Shown: positions 44,473 through 56,324 of the stretch, piece by piece
Layout: every line of letters begins with the position of its first letter
Position numbering within the stretch: the stretch's first letter is position 1
From: Nilaparvata lugens
Taxonomy: Eukaryota > Arthropoda > Insecta > Hemiptera > Delphacidae
Length of the DNA: 64,000 bases
Assembly (NCBI RefSeq): GCF_014356525.2
Contig: NC_052517.1
Coordinates: forward strand, 3,354,742-3,418,741
Direction: 5' to 3'
Notes under the pieces: generated by a model
Databases searched by the model: none
What the model saw: only the letters and a program-made list of their open reading frames with translations
What the model was told of the DNA's origin: nothing
Position numbers and translations under genes: made by a program

Positions 44473-45239
44473 ATTGACCGAGCGAAGTGACGTCTAAGAT
44501 TCAAGTCGACGGTTTGGCATTCCTCTTCATGTTTAAATGTTTATATGTTGCGCATTTACGGCGAAACGCGGTAACAGATTTTCATGAAATTTGACAGGTT
44601 TTGTTCCTTTTTCAATTGCGCGTCGACGTATATACAAGGTTTTTGGAAATTTTGCATTTCAAGGATAATATAAAAGGGAAAAGACTATATATTGCATACC
44701 TCATTGAATGCAATTTTTATGTACTATTAAATGAACTATTGATTGCGTGAAATAACGCATGCAATTATTAACTAAAATAACATAGTATTGTCTCTCGAAC
44801 TTCCTCTGCTTTGAACCTCTACCTCCGTAAACAAAGCCATAGTGCATTCGTGTGACGTCATCACAGGTAGGGCTCCTACAGCAATAAAAATTCATTGATT
44901 TCAGCTGATCCATATCAGCTAGTGTTTTTATTGGTGTAGGAGCCCTACCTGTGCTGACGTCACACGAATGCACTATGGCTTTGTTTACGGAGGTAGTGTT
45001 TGAACTAGGGCTGTCCTGTTGCCCTATATAGTAATCTAAATAATGTTGCCCTGAATAATCTTGGAGGAGATTGGCTTTTGATGTTAGCATTTTTGATACA
45101 GCAACCCCAACAGCCATTAGCCGTTTTCACACCGATATCCCGCCGACACGACACACAGACAGGATTTACTCTGATGGACAGTATAAGAGGAGGCTACGGT
45201 TTATAACTGCGCGAGGTCTACTATTCACAGAACTACTGG
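44473..45239 (+). mobile_element. Family A3 element carrying a palindromic MITE
   Basis: 5' ATTGACCGAGCGAAGTGACG; after the core it goes straight into the A3 module. 3' end ACTACTGG before T (CTRR). The long minus-strand frame across 44701-45117 spans the MITE and is not considered a gene. Confidence 0.83.
44817..44998. mobile_element. 182-bp palindromic MITE with 7-bp TSD
   Basis: Ends CTCTACCTCCGTAAAC and GTTTACGGAGGTAGTG; arms of ~60 bp. Flanked by TTTGAAC at 44810-44816 and 44999-45005. The sister A3 copy near 35720 (CTTTGAACTCGGGCTG) is the empty site. Confidence 0.88.
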
Positions 45240-45315
45240 TTTGATATTGTAATTGCGTAAATACATTGTACTTAGAATACAATTTATTTTTGGTACATGG
45301 CGTAAATGAATTTAA
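45240..45315. other. Short spacer
   Basis: Nothing recognised. Confidence 0.5.
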
Positions 45316-45718
45316 CTAGTAGTTCTGTGATCAGTAGTCCTCACGCAGTATTCTCATCCACAAGTACCTGATTGAAACTATAGACCTTATGGAAATACAG
45401 CAATAGACTGGCTTCTCCACACATCTGTGAAATCACTTGTTAGCTGATTTATGATTAATAATTCTATAGTCTGATTTTTACTCTAATATTGGCGTATGAA
45501 GGAGGCTCCTTTTTCCTTTTATATTATCCTTGAAATGCAAAATTTCCAAAAACCTTGTTTATACGTCGACGCGCAATTAAAAAAGGAACATACCTGTCAA
45601 ATTTCATGTAAATCTATTACCGCGTTTCGCCGTAAATGCGCAACATATAAACATTTAAACATTAAAAGAAATGCCAAACCGTCGATTCGAATCTTAGACT
45701 TCACTTCGCTCGGTCAAT
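45316..45718 (-). mobile_element. Family A1 element
   Basis: CTAGTAGTTCTGTGATCAG to CACTTCGCTCGGTCAAT. Confidence 0.88.
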
Positions 45719-45721
45719 TAT

Positions 45722-45815
45722 TATACTTGGGGTTCACTTTCCAATCAAAAGATCTTTGGAAAATTATTTATCAAGTTGAAAAAGATTTTAAAGTTCTTGA
45801 TTTCAGATGCTCTTA
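45722..45815 (+). other. Coding-like fragment next to family A
   Basis: Frame YLGFTFQSKDLWKIIYQVEK then DFKVLDFRCS. Texture suggests a former coding segment; the DLWKII..VE.DF pattern loosely recalls insect chemoreceptors. No splice support and only ~30 residues, so low confidence. Confidence 0.2.
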
Positions 45816-46017
45816 AAGTTCTCCCATATATTCTTGGAGGTCCTTTGTTTAAAGGACCTTGGTCCTTAAAGACACAAGGACTATAAATAGACTATATAAA
45901 GCTTTTACTTGAAACATATTGAACTACTAGTCTGTGATAATGGAGATTAACTAGATAAGAAGTAAGGGCGGGAGAAGAAGAATCTAGAGAAGGTAGAGAA
46001 GGAGAAGGAGAAGAGAT

Positions 46018-46130
46018 AGAAGAAGAAGAAGAAGAAGAAGAAGAAGAAGAAGAAGAAGAAGAAGAAGAAGAAGAAGAAGAAGAAGAAGAAGAAGAAGAAG
46101 AAGAAGAAGAAGAAGAAGAAGAAGAAAAGA
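46018..46130. repeat. (GAA)n microsatellite
   Basis: About 36 uninterrupted units. A pyrimidine-rich tract follows at 46235-46315. Confidence 0.95.
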
Positions 46131-46484
46131 ATGGTAAAGCAGAAAGAAGTACCATTAATAAATAATACATTTGACATGGATCCAGCATTAGCTGTACAGT
46201 ACAAAACCCAGGCATTGAGTTCCTCTTTAACCACCCTTTCTTACTCCTCCTCCTCCTCCTCCACCTTCTTATTCTTCTCCTTCTCCTTTTTGTTTCTCCG
46301 ACTTCTCTCTCATTCGAGTTCATTCTAGAGCAATAACCCTTCTCATGAAGTCCAACTCATGTCATTTCAATTCGATACTTTGTTCTAAGTTTAGAGCAGA
46401 ATTATTATTCAGTACTGCCAATGTAATGCTTTTACAATATTGTAACTAGAGTTTAGTTCGTGCAAATTGTTCCATTTCCTCACC

Positions 46485-46935
46485 TTCTTTTTCTTCTTCT
46501 GCTACTTATTATTTTTCTTCTTCTTCTTCTTCTTCTTCTTCTTCTTCTTTTCTTCTTCTTCTTCTTCTTCTTCTTCTTCTTCTTCTCCTCCTTCTTCTCT
46601 TCTTCTTCTTCTTCTTCTTCTTCTTCTTCTTCTTCTTCTTCTTCTTCTTCTTCTTCTTCTTCTTCTTCTCTTCTTCTTCTTCTTCTTCTTCTTTTTATTC
46701 TCCTCCTCCTTCTTCTTCATTTTCTGCTTGGACATCTACCTCTGCATTTACAAGTCCATTATTGATTTAATTTCTCATAACAAATGACAAAACTTCTTCT
46801 CCTTCTTCTCCTCATCCTCCTTCTTCACCTCCTCCTACTCCACCTTTACCACCTCTACCTCTTGCTCTCCTTCTCAACCACTTTCTCTCTGCACTTCTCC
46901 TCTACCTCCTCCTTTTTCTCCTCACCTACATCATT
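46485..46935. repeat. (TTC)n and TCC-rich tract
   Basis: Long (TTC)n from 46515 to 46695, then CCTCCT/CTTCTC-rich to 46930. Confidence 0.92.
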
Positions 46936-47886
46936 CTTCTACTTTCGACGAACTCTTGAGTTGGCAACAATTTTTACGAGCAAAGCAATTGCTGAGACTG
47001 ATTGTAGTTTTTACGATGAATACGTGTGTGTGCTTTGTGATGAATTTTTCAAATAGATCTCATGAAAAGAGAGAAAAAATTGTGATTACCTTTTAAAATG
47101 AAAGAATTTGCTAAAGGAATAGTTAGCGACCGAGCGATAAAAGCTTACTTATCAATAACTGTATATTAGATAAGAGTACCGTTCTGTACTGAATATTTTT
47201 CTAGGAAAATTATTCAATAAAATCATAATTATTTTGCGAATAAAGCACAAATTATTTATGAATCGCTCACTGATTTTGAGGTTACACTTTGTTTACTATC
47301 GATCAGATGTTTTTAAAACAGTTCGAACGCAGCTGACTAATTCAAAGTATTGTCAAATGTCACGCTGACTGCACGTAAGATATAATACCATCTCTAAAAA
47401 TTAAAACTATCCATAAAGGATCAAGAATTTCAAATAAAAAAATAAAATGTATATATATTATCGTTGAAATTATTTATTATTTAAGAAATTATACTATACG
47501 TCAGGTCTTATTGTAACTAAATAGGTCATAGCATGAAATTATATTATCGATAAAATGGCAGAAATTAATTATAATAATCTCAAACCTAATAAAAATTGTA
47601 CAAGAATATTAATTTATTAATAAGTTAATTCAACTGAACCACATGGAAATTAAATCTCTATGGCAGGTCTAAGCCAATCACAGTGCATAGAAATAGCACC
47701 AAGACGGTGATCGTTTGAAAGCAACACATGTTAATCTATTATCAGACATCAACCCTGCCTTATCAGTTACACTAGCACGTGTACATTGTATGATAGGAAC
47801 TATGTCTAGAAGATTAAGCAGTTTTAAGAATTACATAAGTTAAATTATTATTGTAATTAAAGGAATTGTATTCTACTGCTTGCCAC

Positions 47887-47945
47887 TGACGTCATGTTTA
47901 CGTCACAAGCGTTCTACCAATGGCAAATTTTTATGCAAATTATTA
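47887..47945 (+). promoter_or_regulatory. Putative LTR promoter motifs
   Basis: TGACGTCA (47887) is followed by TTACGTCAC, CCAAT (47917) and ATGCAAAT (47933), with an initiator-like CATTGAGATTCAG downstream. Spacing fits an upstream control cluster. Identical in the 3' LTR at 54204. Motif-based inference. Confidence 0.4.
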
Positions 47946-48312
47946 CATTGAGATTCAGAGAAGCAAGGTCTAGCCTAAAAGCTTAGAGAAAAGAGCAGCA
48001 CTTCCCTTTTGAAATCCTTACCGTGCAGATCTCTTTTATAGTTACCAAGACCTATTTGTGAAAATTTCTTGTTCGATTTTTAAATGTTCTATTTGTGAGC
48101 CGATATTTTAGGCCAATTTATTTGTTATTTGTAAATTTCTGTTTTCATCAATCGATAAATTTAAAAGCTTAAAGTAAATTATCCCTTAATTAATTCGGTG
48201 AAGGAGATATTTAAATTAAAATTCCCCACGTGCTGAAACCAAAGCCTGGATTGCCGCCGATCAAACGATTTTTGATCTAAAGAAGAAAACCACGACGACC
48301 AAGGAATTTCAC

Positions 48313-48318
48313 GTGAGT
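48313..48318 (+). promoter_or_regulatory. Possible splice donor in LTR
   Basis: TTTCACGTGAGTTATAAG, a good donor match, repeated in the 3' LTR near 54631. If used, transcripts starting in the LTR would splice into the interior. Confidence 0.25.
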
Positions 48319-49456
48319 TATAAGTCATAAGGGGCCCCAATCCACGCTTCGAAAATATTTCAGTGCAGAAATATCAATTTTTTCTTCGTCAAATTATTGG
48401 CCACGCCGACAAGCGCTTTAGCATTTAAGAGTCTAAGATTTATTCATATTAAATTTATAAGAATTTGTAGTTGATTAACTATCCTCCGCTGCCTGAACCA
48501 CGACCCCGAACATTTTAAAAATATTTTCTATAATTCATTTTTCACTATTTTTCAAACTGTTAATTTTATCAATTGTAAAATTCTGTTGAATCACGCATGG
48601 TATCATGCAAGCACAAGAAATTTTTTAACTATTCTGTTAATGCTAAATTATTATCAACCTGTAAATCAAATTCTGAACCTGCACTGTATGATTGCATATT
48701 TTATTGTAATATATTTCAGTTTTGTTAATTCGCTTTCTGAGTTCGATTATTTCTTAAGCCTGTCAATTATTGTGTCTGATACGTTCTATATCATCAAGAA
48801 CCGATCGAATACGATCATTGGAATAATTGAATTAAGCTGGATATTGGAACAGGTCTAAGTGGATGTAGCGAGTGGGGTCAGATCGAGATATTTATTCTTT
48901 GTCCTTACCTGCTCATATATCAGCTTTTATCTGTTACCTACCTCGACTTTGGAGCGAACACATCAATTGTACAGCAGATGCAGCCATAGATCATATAAAT
49001 TCCTACAATAGAGCTTAAAACCCGACAAGACTCTGTTCTCGAAATATATTCTGAACGATATTTGGTCCAAATACCGTATTTTAATCCTTCAGAACTTATT
49101 AGAGACGCAGTCCCGTAAATTAGCTACATCGGGATTTTTGCTCGACCTGTATGATTTTGTATGCTCATTCTTCACAGGTAATAATTTTAAGGTATCCGTC
49201 TTCAGTGTTTAGCGATCGCTACACTACTTATAAAAATTTCATCACTATACAATTTGTCATTAGAAGAATCAAGGGTGAGCGAGCGTTTAGGCCTCCCGCG
49301 ATTCCGACAATTGTATTGAGTCTTGTAGTGAGTCAATCAGTCTGGTGTTCACTCAGCGTCCACGCACGCAATTACAAAATTTATAGCCGCTACACCATTG
49401 ACTCAGTACAAGATTCACTCTACATGTGTGAAGCCGTTAAAAAACGCACCACATGA

Positions 49457-49477
49457 TTTGCCAGCCCAACGTGAGGC
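49457..49477 (+). other. PBS-like sequence inside the LTR
   Basis: TTTGCCAGCCCAACGTGAGG parallels the functional PBS region TTTGGCGCCCAACAGTGATA 108 bp further on. It follows ...ACCACA, which corresponds to the end of the shorter LTR at 437. Confidence 0.6.
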
Positions 49478-49564
49478 ATTTAGATACAGCATTACATCAC
49501 CCTACGTGTATTGTCCTATCCTTGGAGGTGAGAGTGACTCCCCCAGGAAGAGCTTCACATGATT

Positions 49565-49575
49565 TGGCGCCCAAC
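49565..49575 (+). promoter_or_regulatory. Primer binding site, tRNA-Lys type
   Basis: TGGCGCCCAAC, 5 bp after the LTR end. It matches the complement of the insect tRNA-Lys 3' end as I recall it (also used by gypsy). Confidence 0.75.
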
Positions 49576-50394
49576 AGTGATAGGCATTGAAGAGGTGGAT
49601 AATCGACTACGAGGATTATTTAGTTGCTCAGTATACTATAGCGCTGACAACGGGAAAATTTTTTGAAAAATTTATGGTTGTGAATTTTTTCGAATTTAAT
49701 ATTGACTGTTCACTGTTATATAAAATAACAAGAAGTACCATACCCAATTTTTGAACAGAAAAGAAATTTATCGATTGATGAATTTTTAGAGAAAAAATCG
49801 AACTCAGAATTTTATTATCGTGTTATTCGAAAATTGGTCATACTATAAGTCATAGGTATAAGAGATATCATAAGAAAGGTCATATTATTTGAAGAATATT
49901 AGGTCTATATTGAAACAATTTATAAATATTACAGAAAAGAGGATTGAAGTTATTTATATTTTTAAAAATTTTTTAAAAACATAAAGAGGGAAGTAAAATT
50001 AAATCACGGATATATTGTGGAATTCAAGCAGAGCATCACTGCTTTTATATAAAATTTTGCAAAGAACACTAGCCTATATATAGAATTGCGGCAAGAAATT
50101 ATAAAAGCAAAATATTTATAATAATAGTAATAATAAATTATAAGAGGCGTACCTGTATTACCGCATAAGTGTTCACTGTGTATCCTGTGTGTCCTTGTCA
50201 TTTTTATGTTAACGATATTGCTAACTTGACTCATTTTATCACTGAACACATTGCTAAACCACTTTTTCTGTATTTCACTCACTACGAAGCTATCACAATT
50301 TCTATTGGATTTCTTATTAATTATTTTGTATATCACAACACTTTCACGTTTTTTATTCACCGCACACGTTCGTCGCGTTATTCTCTCACAAAAC
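49576..50394 (+). other. Retrotransposon leader
   Basis: AT-rich, no coding content seen on either strand. Confidence 0.6.
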
Positions 50395-51718
50395 ATGGCA
50401 GGAAACGACCAGGTCAATCCAAGTCTGTCGGACACCGAAGACATCTCACCCGATTGTTCGCCGCCATCCGCATCTGCCACCGCATCCGCCGATTTCCATC
50501 CCAATGTACTGGATGATTTATCTTCGACACAGGTGGAGGAGAGCTGCATCCTAGTGGAAGATCCGTCGGCAGCCCAAGAGCCGGAGGACGAAACATCGGG
50601 AGAGCATACGGACGACGACGCCCCAGAAACAGGAACCCCCATTTCTCGTACCGTTGCTCGGATGAAGAACCAGCGGATGACCGTTAGATGTACACCCGAT
50701 CCCGCCATGGATATGGACACCCTCCTGAAAGCAATACCAAGATGAATGAGAAAACAAATGAAGCAATAACAACTTAAATAAAAAATGCGACCAAACAAAA
50801 GAAGAATTAAAGGAAGACAACAAACAAATAAAAGAAGCATCGAAGAAAACAAATGAAGCTATAAACAATCTAAATGAAAAGAGCGACCAAACAAAGGAAG
50901 AATTAAAAAAGGAAGTTCAAGAAGCAAAGAAGGTAAACGAACAGGGTTTAGAGAAGTTGAGTCAACGGATGGATGGAGCATTCCGTGACACAGATAAAAC
51001 CATCAAAAAATTAGCTGAGTGTCTGGATAAATCAATTTTGGAAACAAATAACCGATTGGATAGGATATCTGAAGATATGCATATGGGAAAAATCAACGTC
51101 GTAGTCAGCATTAAGAAACATATACATGTGGAGAAGGATACAATAAAGGTGGTTAAAGTCAAACAAGCAAGCAAACATAACACATGTATGGAAAACCAAC
51201 CCACCGAGAATGTCAAGACTGGAGTCGCGCCGCACCCTGCTGAACGCCGAGAGGAACCAGTCGACATCGCCCGCCAAGCTGAGGACATCATTCGTGGCAT
51301 AGAGGGACAGCTCGTACCACCGCGCGCCGGACACCAGGAATCCAAGGACGTTGCCCGCCGAGTGGAAGAGCAGCCCGGACCGCCGACCACCCACATCACC
51401 GTCCATCCACCGAAGACAGCGCCTGCAACATACAAACCCAATACTCATGAAGATAACCCACAAAACAATAGAAGTAAAACAGAAACCCACAACAAATCAA
51501 AATCAAAACAAAAACCGAAAAACTATGAATCAAAACCACAAACAAGAAGAATTACAATACGTCCAAAAAGAAAACCAACTAGTAGAGTGCATTTACACCG
51601 CCGTCATATAAAGGCTGAAATCCTACATCAAATCTTTTACCAGCATTCAAGAAAACAGGAAAATAATATTAAGAAGAATCTACCTACACCGCAGTCATGT
51701 CCGGTTAAAATCAAGTAG
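50395..51718 (+). pseudogene. Gag-like region, frameshifted
   Basis: ATG at 50395 (AAAACATGGC context) opens a ~117-codon Ser/Asp/Glu-rich segment ending at 50745. Coding texture passes to frame 3 at about 50742 and to frame 2 at about 50771 (a base seems lost in an A run), then runs to 51718. Order: acidic low-complexity N-terminus; a Lys/Glu/Asn coiled-coil part containing a degenerate duplication (KTNEAINNLN, DQTKEEL twice); a Pro-rich linker with two similar blocks (DIARQAEDIIRGIEGQ and DVARRVEEQ); a very basic Arg/His tail. No CCHC knuckle and no recognised capsid motif. Two apparent frameshifts make expression of one protein unlikely. Confidence 0.6.
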
Positions 51719-51905
51719 ACTGTACACCGGCATGCAAAAAAGGGAAAATATCATTTGGAAAGACACACAGACACCACCGGCATGTTAGGTTTAAAAAGAT
51801 CAAACTGCATGTTACCGGCCAACAAAGAGGAAACGAGTTTGTAAGAATCGATCTACACCACAGGCACATTCGTTTTAAGCCAAGTTTGATAAAACGGATA
51901 GTTGC
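51590..51905 (+). repeat. Degenerate 85-90-bp repeat, LHxRH motif
   Basis: ACACCGCCGTCAT, ACACCGCAGTCATGT, CACCACCGGCATG and ACACCACAGGCACA start at about 51595, 51686, 51770 and 51855. Translated in shifting frames they give LHRRHIKA, LHRSHVRLK, HRHHRHVRFK and LHHRHIRFK. Suggests that the basic C-terminal tail once contained four or more repeats and decayed by frameshifts. Confidence 0.6.
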
Positions 51906-53342
51906 AAATTGGAATTAGACCTTAAATAACACCGGAATCAAATTTAGATGGGGGCTTGAGGAAATAATAATCTTTTAATCAACTGGAAGCTACGTTGTGA
52001 ATTACATCAATTATCGAACTTCTTCATAATTACAGCCTACCCATTGAATCACATCTTTGCAGACTAGCATCTTTCTACTACAGCCTAATAATCAACATAA
52101 CCTAAACTTCGCCGCATCTCAGCTAATAAGGAAATATTATTAATCCACATCAAATGAAGAAATTATTATCAACTTTAATAACAGAAGAAATTAAAACTAC
52201 GAAACAACCTTAAAAATTTACCAACCTAATCAAGCCATCCGCCTCATGCTACAATCATCACAGAAACAATCGTCTAGTTATATCCGCCCAACTGGAAAAC
52301 AAAAACAAAAATTGTATTATCCACAGAAAATAATTATAAATTATAAATCAGATGAAGTTAGTAGTGAATAGGAAGAAAGAAAATAAACAAAGTTTATTTG
52401 AAAGAATGTGTAAATCTAACCTCGAAATACAGAATCGATAGAAAAAATCTATTCAGAACCAAAGCCTGTTCGATAATTTTCTTCGTCCCACCAACCAATG
52501 TGTACGAAATCCTAGAGTCAATGTTAAATAGAATCCAAGCAATATCGTTATTCAATTAATGTAACATATTATTTAATGTGGAATTATAAGTAAAAAACGC
52601 AACCAAAAATATATATTTATGTTAATTTGCATGAAATGCGCATGTTCTATGTCATATAAAATGTATTGCTAAAAAAGCCAAAAAGAAAATGAAATTCTTA
52701 CCTTTAAATGTGAAATTTATTACTGTTGCATCAAAAAGATCATGAATTGTAACTCAAATTGATAAATATAATCTTAAGGACTTAATATTTGTAACCAACA
52801 TTGATAAAAATCAAGAAAGCCATTTCAAGTGTAACCCTGTTTGTACGCAACGTACTAAGCGCAAATAAGAAATTGCTCGAGTCAAACGGTAGACGATTGT
52901 CAAGTCACCGAAGTAAAATCACACTCTCACCCAATTTAAGTAAAAGCCAAACCAAGAGTCGAAACCTGTAACAACTATGAAAAAATAATGAAAGTCTATA
53001 TTTGTTGCAAATACTGTTCAAATCTTAAGAAGTAATATGTGAAATTTTGTATATTTGTTATAGTTATGGGTCTGCTCATAAGCCACCCGTGAATGGAAGT
53101 TGTGGAGTTGTTTTAATGAAGGATCCAAAGAGACCTCATTAATTATTGTATTTCGATTGTATCCAATGGAAGGAACAATCAATTATTTATTTTCTCGTAG
53201 CCAAAAGTGCACGATATATTGTTTTTAGTGTTAAGTGTTGAGTTTTCGTAGAAGTAAGGAGATGAAATAGTGTATTCATCACAATATCGGATTTTTCAAT
53301 AGTCATTGTTTCGACTCGTCTCACAATTACCTATTTAAAATA
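51906..53342 (+). other. Non-coding retrotransposon interior
   Basis: AT-rich with no open frame of note and no pol-like motif seen on either strand. Confidence 0.65.
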
Positions 53343-53357
53343 TCCTGGGGGCTTTTG
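53343..53357 (+). promoter_or_regulatory. Candidate polypurine tract
   Basis: TCCTGGGGGCTTTTG directly before the 3' LTR. Only the GGGGG core is purine, so this is a weak PPT. Confidence 0.4.
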
Positions 53358-55876
53358 TGTGATGAATTTTTCAAATAGATCTCATGAAAAGAGAGAAAAA
53401 TTGTGATTACCTTTTAAAATGAAAGAATTTGCTAAAGGAATAGTTAGCGACCGAGCGATAAAAGCTTACTTATCAATAACTGTATATTAGATAAGAGTAC
53501 CGTTCTGTACTGAATATTTTTCTAGGAAAATTATTCAATAAAATCATAATTATTTTGCGAATAAAGCACAAATTATTTATGAATCGCTCACTGATTTTGA
53601 GGTTACACTTTGTTTACTATCGATCAGATGTTTTTAAAACAGTTCGAACGCAGCTGACTAATTCAAAGTATTGTCAAATGTCACGCTGACTGCACGTAAG
53701 ATATAATACATCTCTAAAAATTAAAACTATCCATAAAGGATCAAGAATTCAAATAAAAAAATAAAATGTATATATTATCGTTGAAATTATTTATTATTTA
53801 AGAAATTATACTATACGTCAGGTCTTATTGTAACTAAATAGGTCATAGCATGAAATTATATTATCGATAAAATGGCAGAAATTAATTATAATAATCTCAA
53901 ACCTAATAAAAATTGTACAAGAATATTAATTTATTAATAATTTAATTCAACTGAACCACATGGTAATTAAATCTCTATGGCAGGTCTAAGCCAATCACAG
54001 TGCATAGAAATAGCACCAAGACGGTGATCGTTTGAAAGCAACACATGTTAATCTATTATCAGACACCAACCCTGCCTTATCAGTTACACTAGCACGTGTA
54101 CATTGTATGAGAGGAACTATGTCTAGAAGATTAAGCAGTTTTAAGAATTACATAAATTAAATTATTATTGTAATTAAAGGAATTGTATTCTACTGCTTGC
54201 CACTGACGTCATGTTTACGTCACAAGCGTTCTACCAATGGCAAATTTTTATGCAAATTATTACATTGAGATTCAGAGAAGCAAGGTCTAGCCTAAAAGCT
54301 TAGAGAAAAGAGCAGCACTTCCCTTTTGAAATCCTTACCGTGCAGATCTCTTTTATAGTTACCAAGACCTATTTGTGAAAATTTCTTGTTCGATTTTTAA
54401 ATGTTCTATTTGTGAGCCGATATTTTTAGGCCAATTTATTTGTTATTTGTAAATTTCTGTTTTCACCAATCGATAAATTTAAAAGCTTAAAGTAAATTAT
54501 CCCTTAAGTAATTCGGTGAAGGAGATATTTAAATTAAAATTCCCCACGTGCTGAAACCAAAGCCTGGATTGCCGCCGATCAAACGATTTTTGATCTAAAG
54601 AAGAAAACCACGACGACCAAGGAATTTCACGTGAGTTATAAGTCATAAGGGGCCCCAATCTACGCTTCGAAAATATTTCAGTGCAGAAATATCAATTTTT
54701 CTTCGTTAAATTATTGGCCACGCCGACAAGCGCTTTAGCATTAAGAGTCTAAGATTTATTCATATTAAATTATAAGAATTTGTAGTTGATTAACTATCCT
54801 CCGCTGCCTGAACCACGACCCCGAACATTTTAAAATATTTTCTATAATTCATTTTTCACTATTTTTCAAACTGTTAAGATTTTATCAATTGTAAAACTCT
54901 GTTGAATCACGCATGGTATCATGCAAGCACAAGAAATTTTTTAACTATTCTGTTAATGCTAAATTATTATCAACCTGTAAATCAAATTCTGAACCTGCAC
55001 TGTATGATTGCATATTTTATTGTAATATATTTCAGTTTTGTTAATTCGCTTTCTGAGTTCGATTATTTCTTAAGCCTGTCAATTATTGTGTCTGATACGT
55101 TCTATATCATCAAGAACCGATCGAATACGATCATTGGAATAATTGAATTAAGCTGGATACTGGAACAGGTCTAAGTGGATGTAGCGAGTGGGGTCAGATC
55201 GAGATATTTATTCTTTGTCCTTACCTGCTCATATATCAGCTTTTATCTGTTACCTACCTCGACTTTGGAGCGAACACATCAATTGTACAGCAGATGCAGC
55301 CATAGATCATATAAATTCCTACAATAGAGCTTAAAACCCGACAAGACTCTGTTCTCGAAATATATTCTGAACGATATTTGGTCCAAATACCGTATTTTTA
55401 ATCCTTCAGAACTTATTAGAGACGCAGTCCCGTAAATTAGCTACATCGGGATTTTTGCTCGACCTGTATGATTTTGTATGCTCATTCTTCACAGGTAATA
55501 ATTTTAAGGTATCCGTCTTCAGTGTTTAGCGATCGCTACACTGCTTATAAAAATTTCATCACTATACAATTTGTCATTAGAAGAATCAAGGGTGAGCGAG
55601 CGTTTAGGCCTCCCGCGATTCCGACAATTGTATTGAGTCTTGTAGTGAGTCAATCAGTCTGGTGTTCACTCAGCGTCCACGCACGCAATTACAAAATTTA
55701 TAGCCGCTACACCATTGACTCAGTACAAGATTCACTCTACATGTGTGAAGCCGTTAAAAAACGCACCACATGATTTGCCAGCCCAACGTGAGGCATTTAG
55801 ATACAGCATTACATCACCCTACGTGTATTGTCCTATCCTTGGAGGTGAGAGTGACTCCCCCAGGAAGAGCTTCACA
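53358..55876 (+). repeat. 3' LTR
   Basis: 2519 bp, TGTGATGAATTTTTC to AAGAGCTTCACA. Contains the same internal PBS-like sequence at about 55774 and promoter motifs at 54204. Confidence 0.92.
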
Positions 55877-55899
55877 GCTTGTACGAAATAAGGAGAATA

Positions 55900-56145
55900 A
55901 GAAGAGGAAGCAGAAGAAGAAGAAGAAGAAGAAGAAGAAGAAGAAAAAAGAAGGAGGAGAAGTGAAAGTCAAACAAGAGAAAGAAAATGAAAAAGAACAA
56001 GTGCAAGTGAAAGAGGAGGAAGAGAGGTAGAAGGAAAAAATGAAAAAAGGAAGATTGTAAGGAGAAGAAGAAGAAGAAGAAGAAGGAGGAAGGAGGAAAA
56101 AGGAGTAGAAGATGAAGAGAAAGAGTGAAAGGAAGAAGAAAGAGA
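55900..56145. repeat. Purine-rich (GAA)n tract
   Basis: (GAA)n 55907-55942 and degenerate GA-rich to 56140. Begins about 25 bp past the retrotransposon. Confidence 0.85.
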
Positions 56146-56324
56146 ACTGAACCCTGTATTTATTTTTATATCTCGACGAAAGAGAGCGCTGAAAAAAATT
56201 CTTCGTTAGAGCTCTCGAATACATTTGATGACGGCTTTACAACCTGAGGGAGAATTTATTTTTCCCTCTACTACATTTTCGTGTAGTGCATACAAATCGT
56301 TACATTGTTCTTTATTTTTGTTTC

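Larger units (their letters stand above)
47036..49559 (+). repeat. 5' LTR
   Basis: 2524 bp. Agrees with the 3' LTR except for, by eye, some 20-30 scattered changes, implying a fairly recent insertion. Unusually long for an insect element. Confidence 0.92.
47036..55876 (+). mobile_element. 8.8-kb non-autonomous LTR retrotransposon
   Basis: Two ~2.5-kb direct repeats with TGTGA...TCACA ends flank a 3.8-kb interior. The 4-bp flank GCTT is duplicated (47032-47035 and 55877-55880). A PBS follows the left LTR. A GGGGG-containing tract precedes the right LTR. The interior holds only a broken gag-like region; no protease, reverse transcriptase, RNase H or integrase is visible on either strand. The tRNA-Lys-type PBS and 4-bp TSD fit the Ty3/gypsy group, but class is an inference. 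Long LTRs with a largely non-coding interior resemble LARD-type derivatives. Confidence 0.9.

Noticed and set aside
44701..45117. 138-codon minus-strand frame
   Set aside because: It runs through a 182-bp palindromic MITE with a target duplication; the sister element without the MITE lacks the frame.
45892..46323. 143-codon poly-Ser frame
   Set aside because: Translation of (GAA)n on the minus strand.
50004..50852. 282-codon minus-strand frame opposite the gag-like region
   Set aside because: It is the antisense of the region whose plus strand has better coding texture, the PBS and the LTR polarity. The N-terminal part is low complexity.
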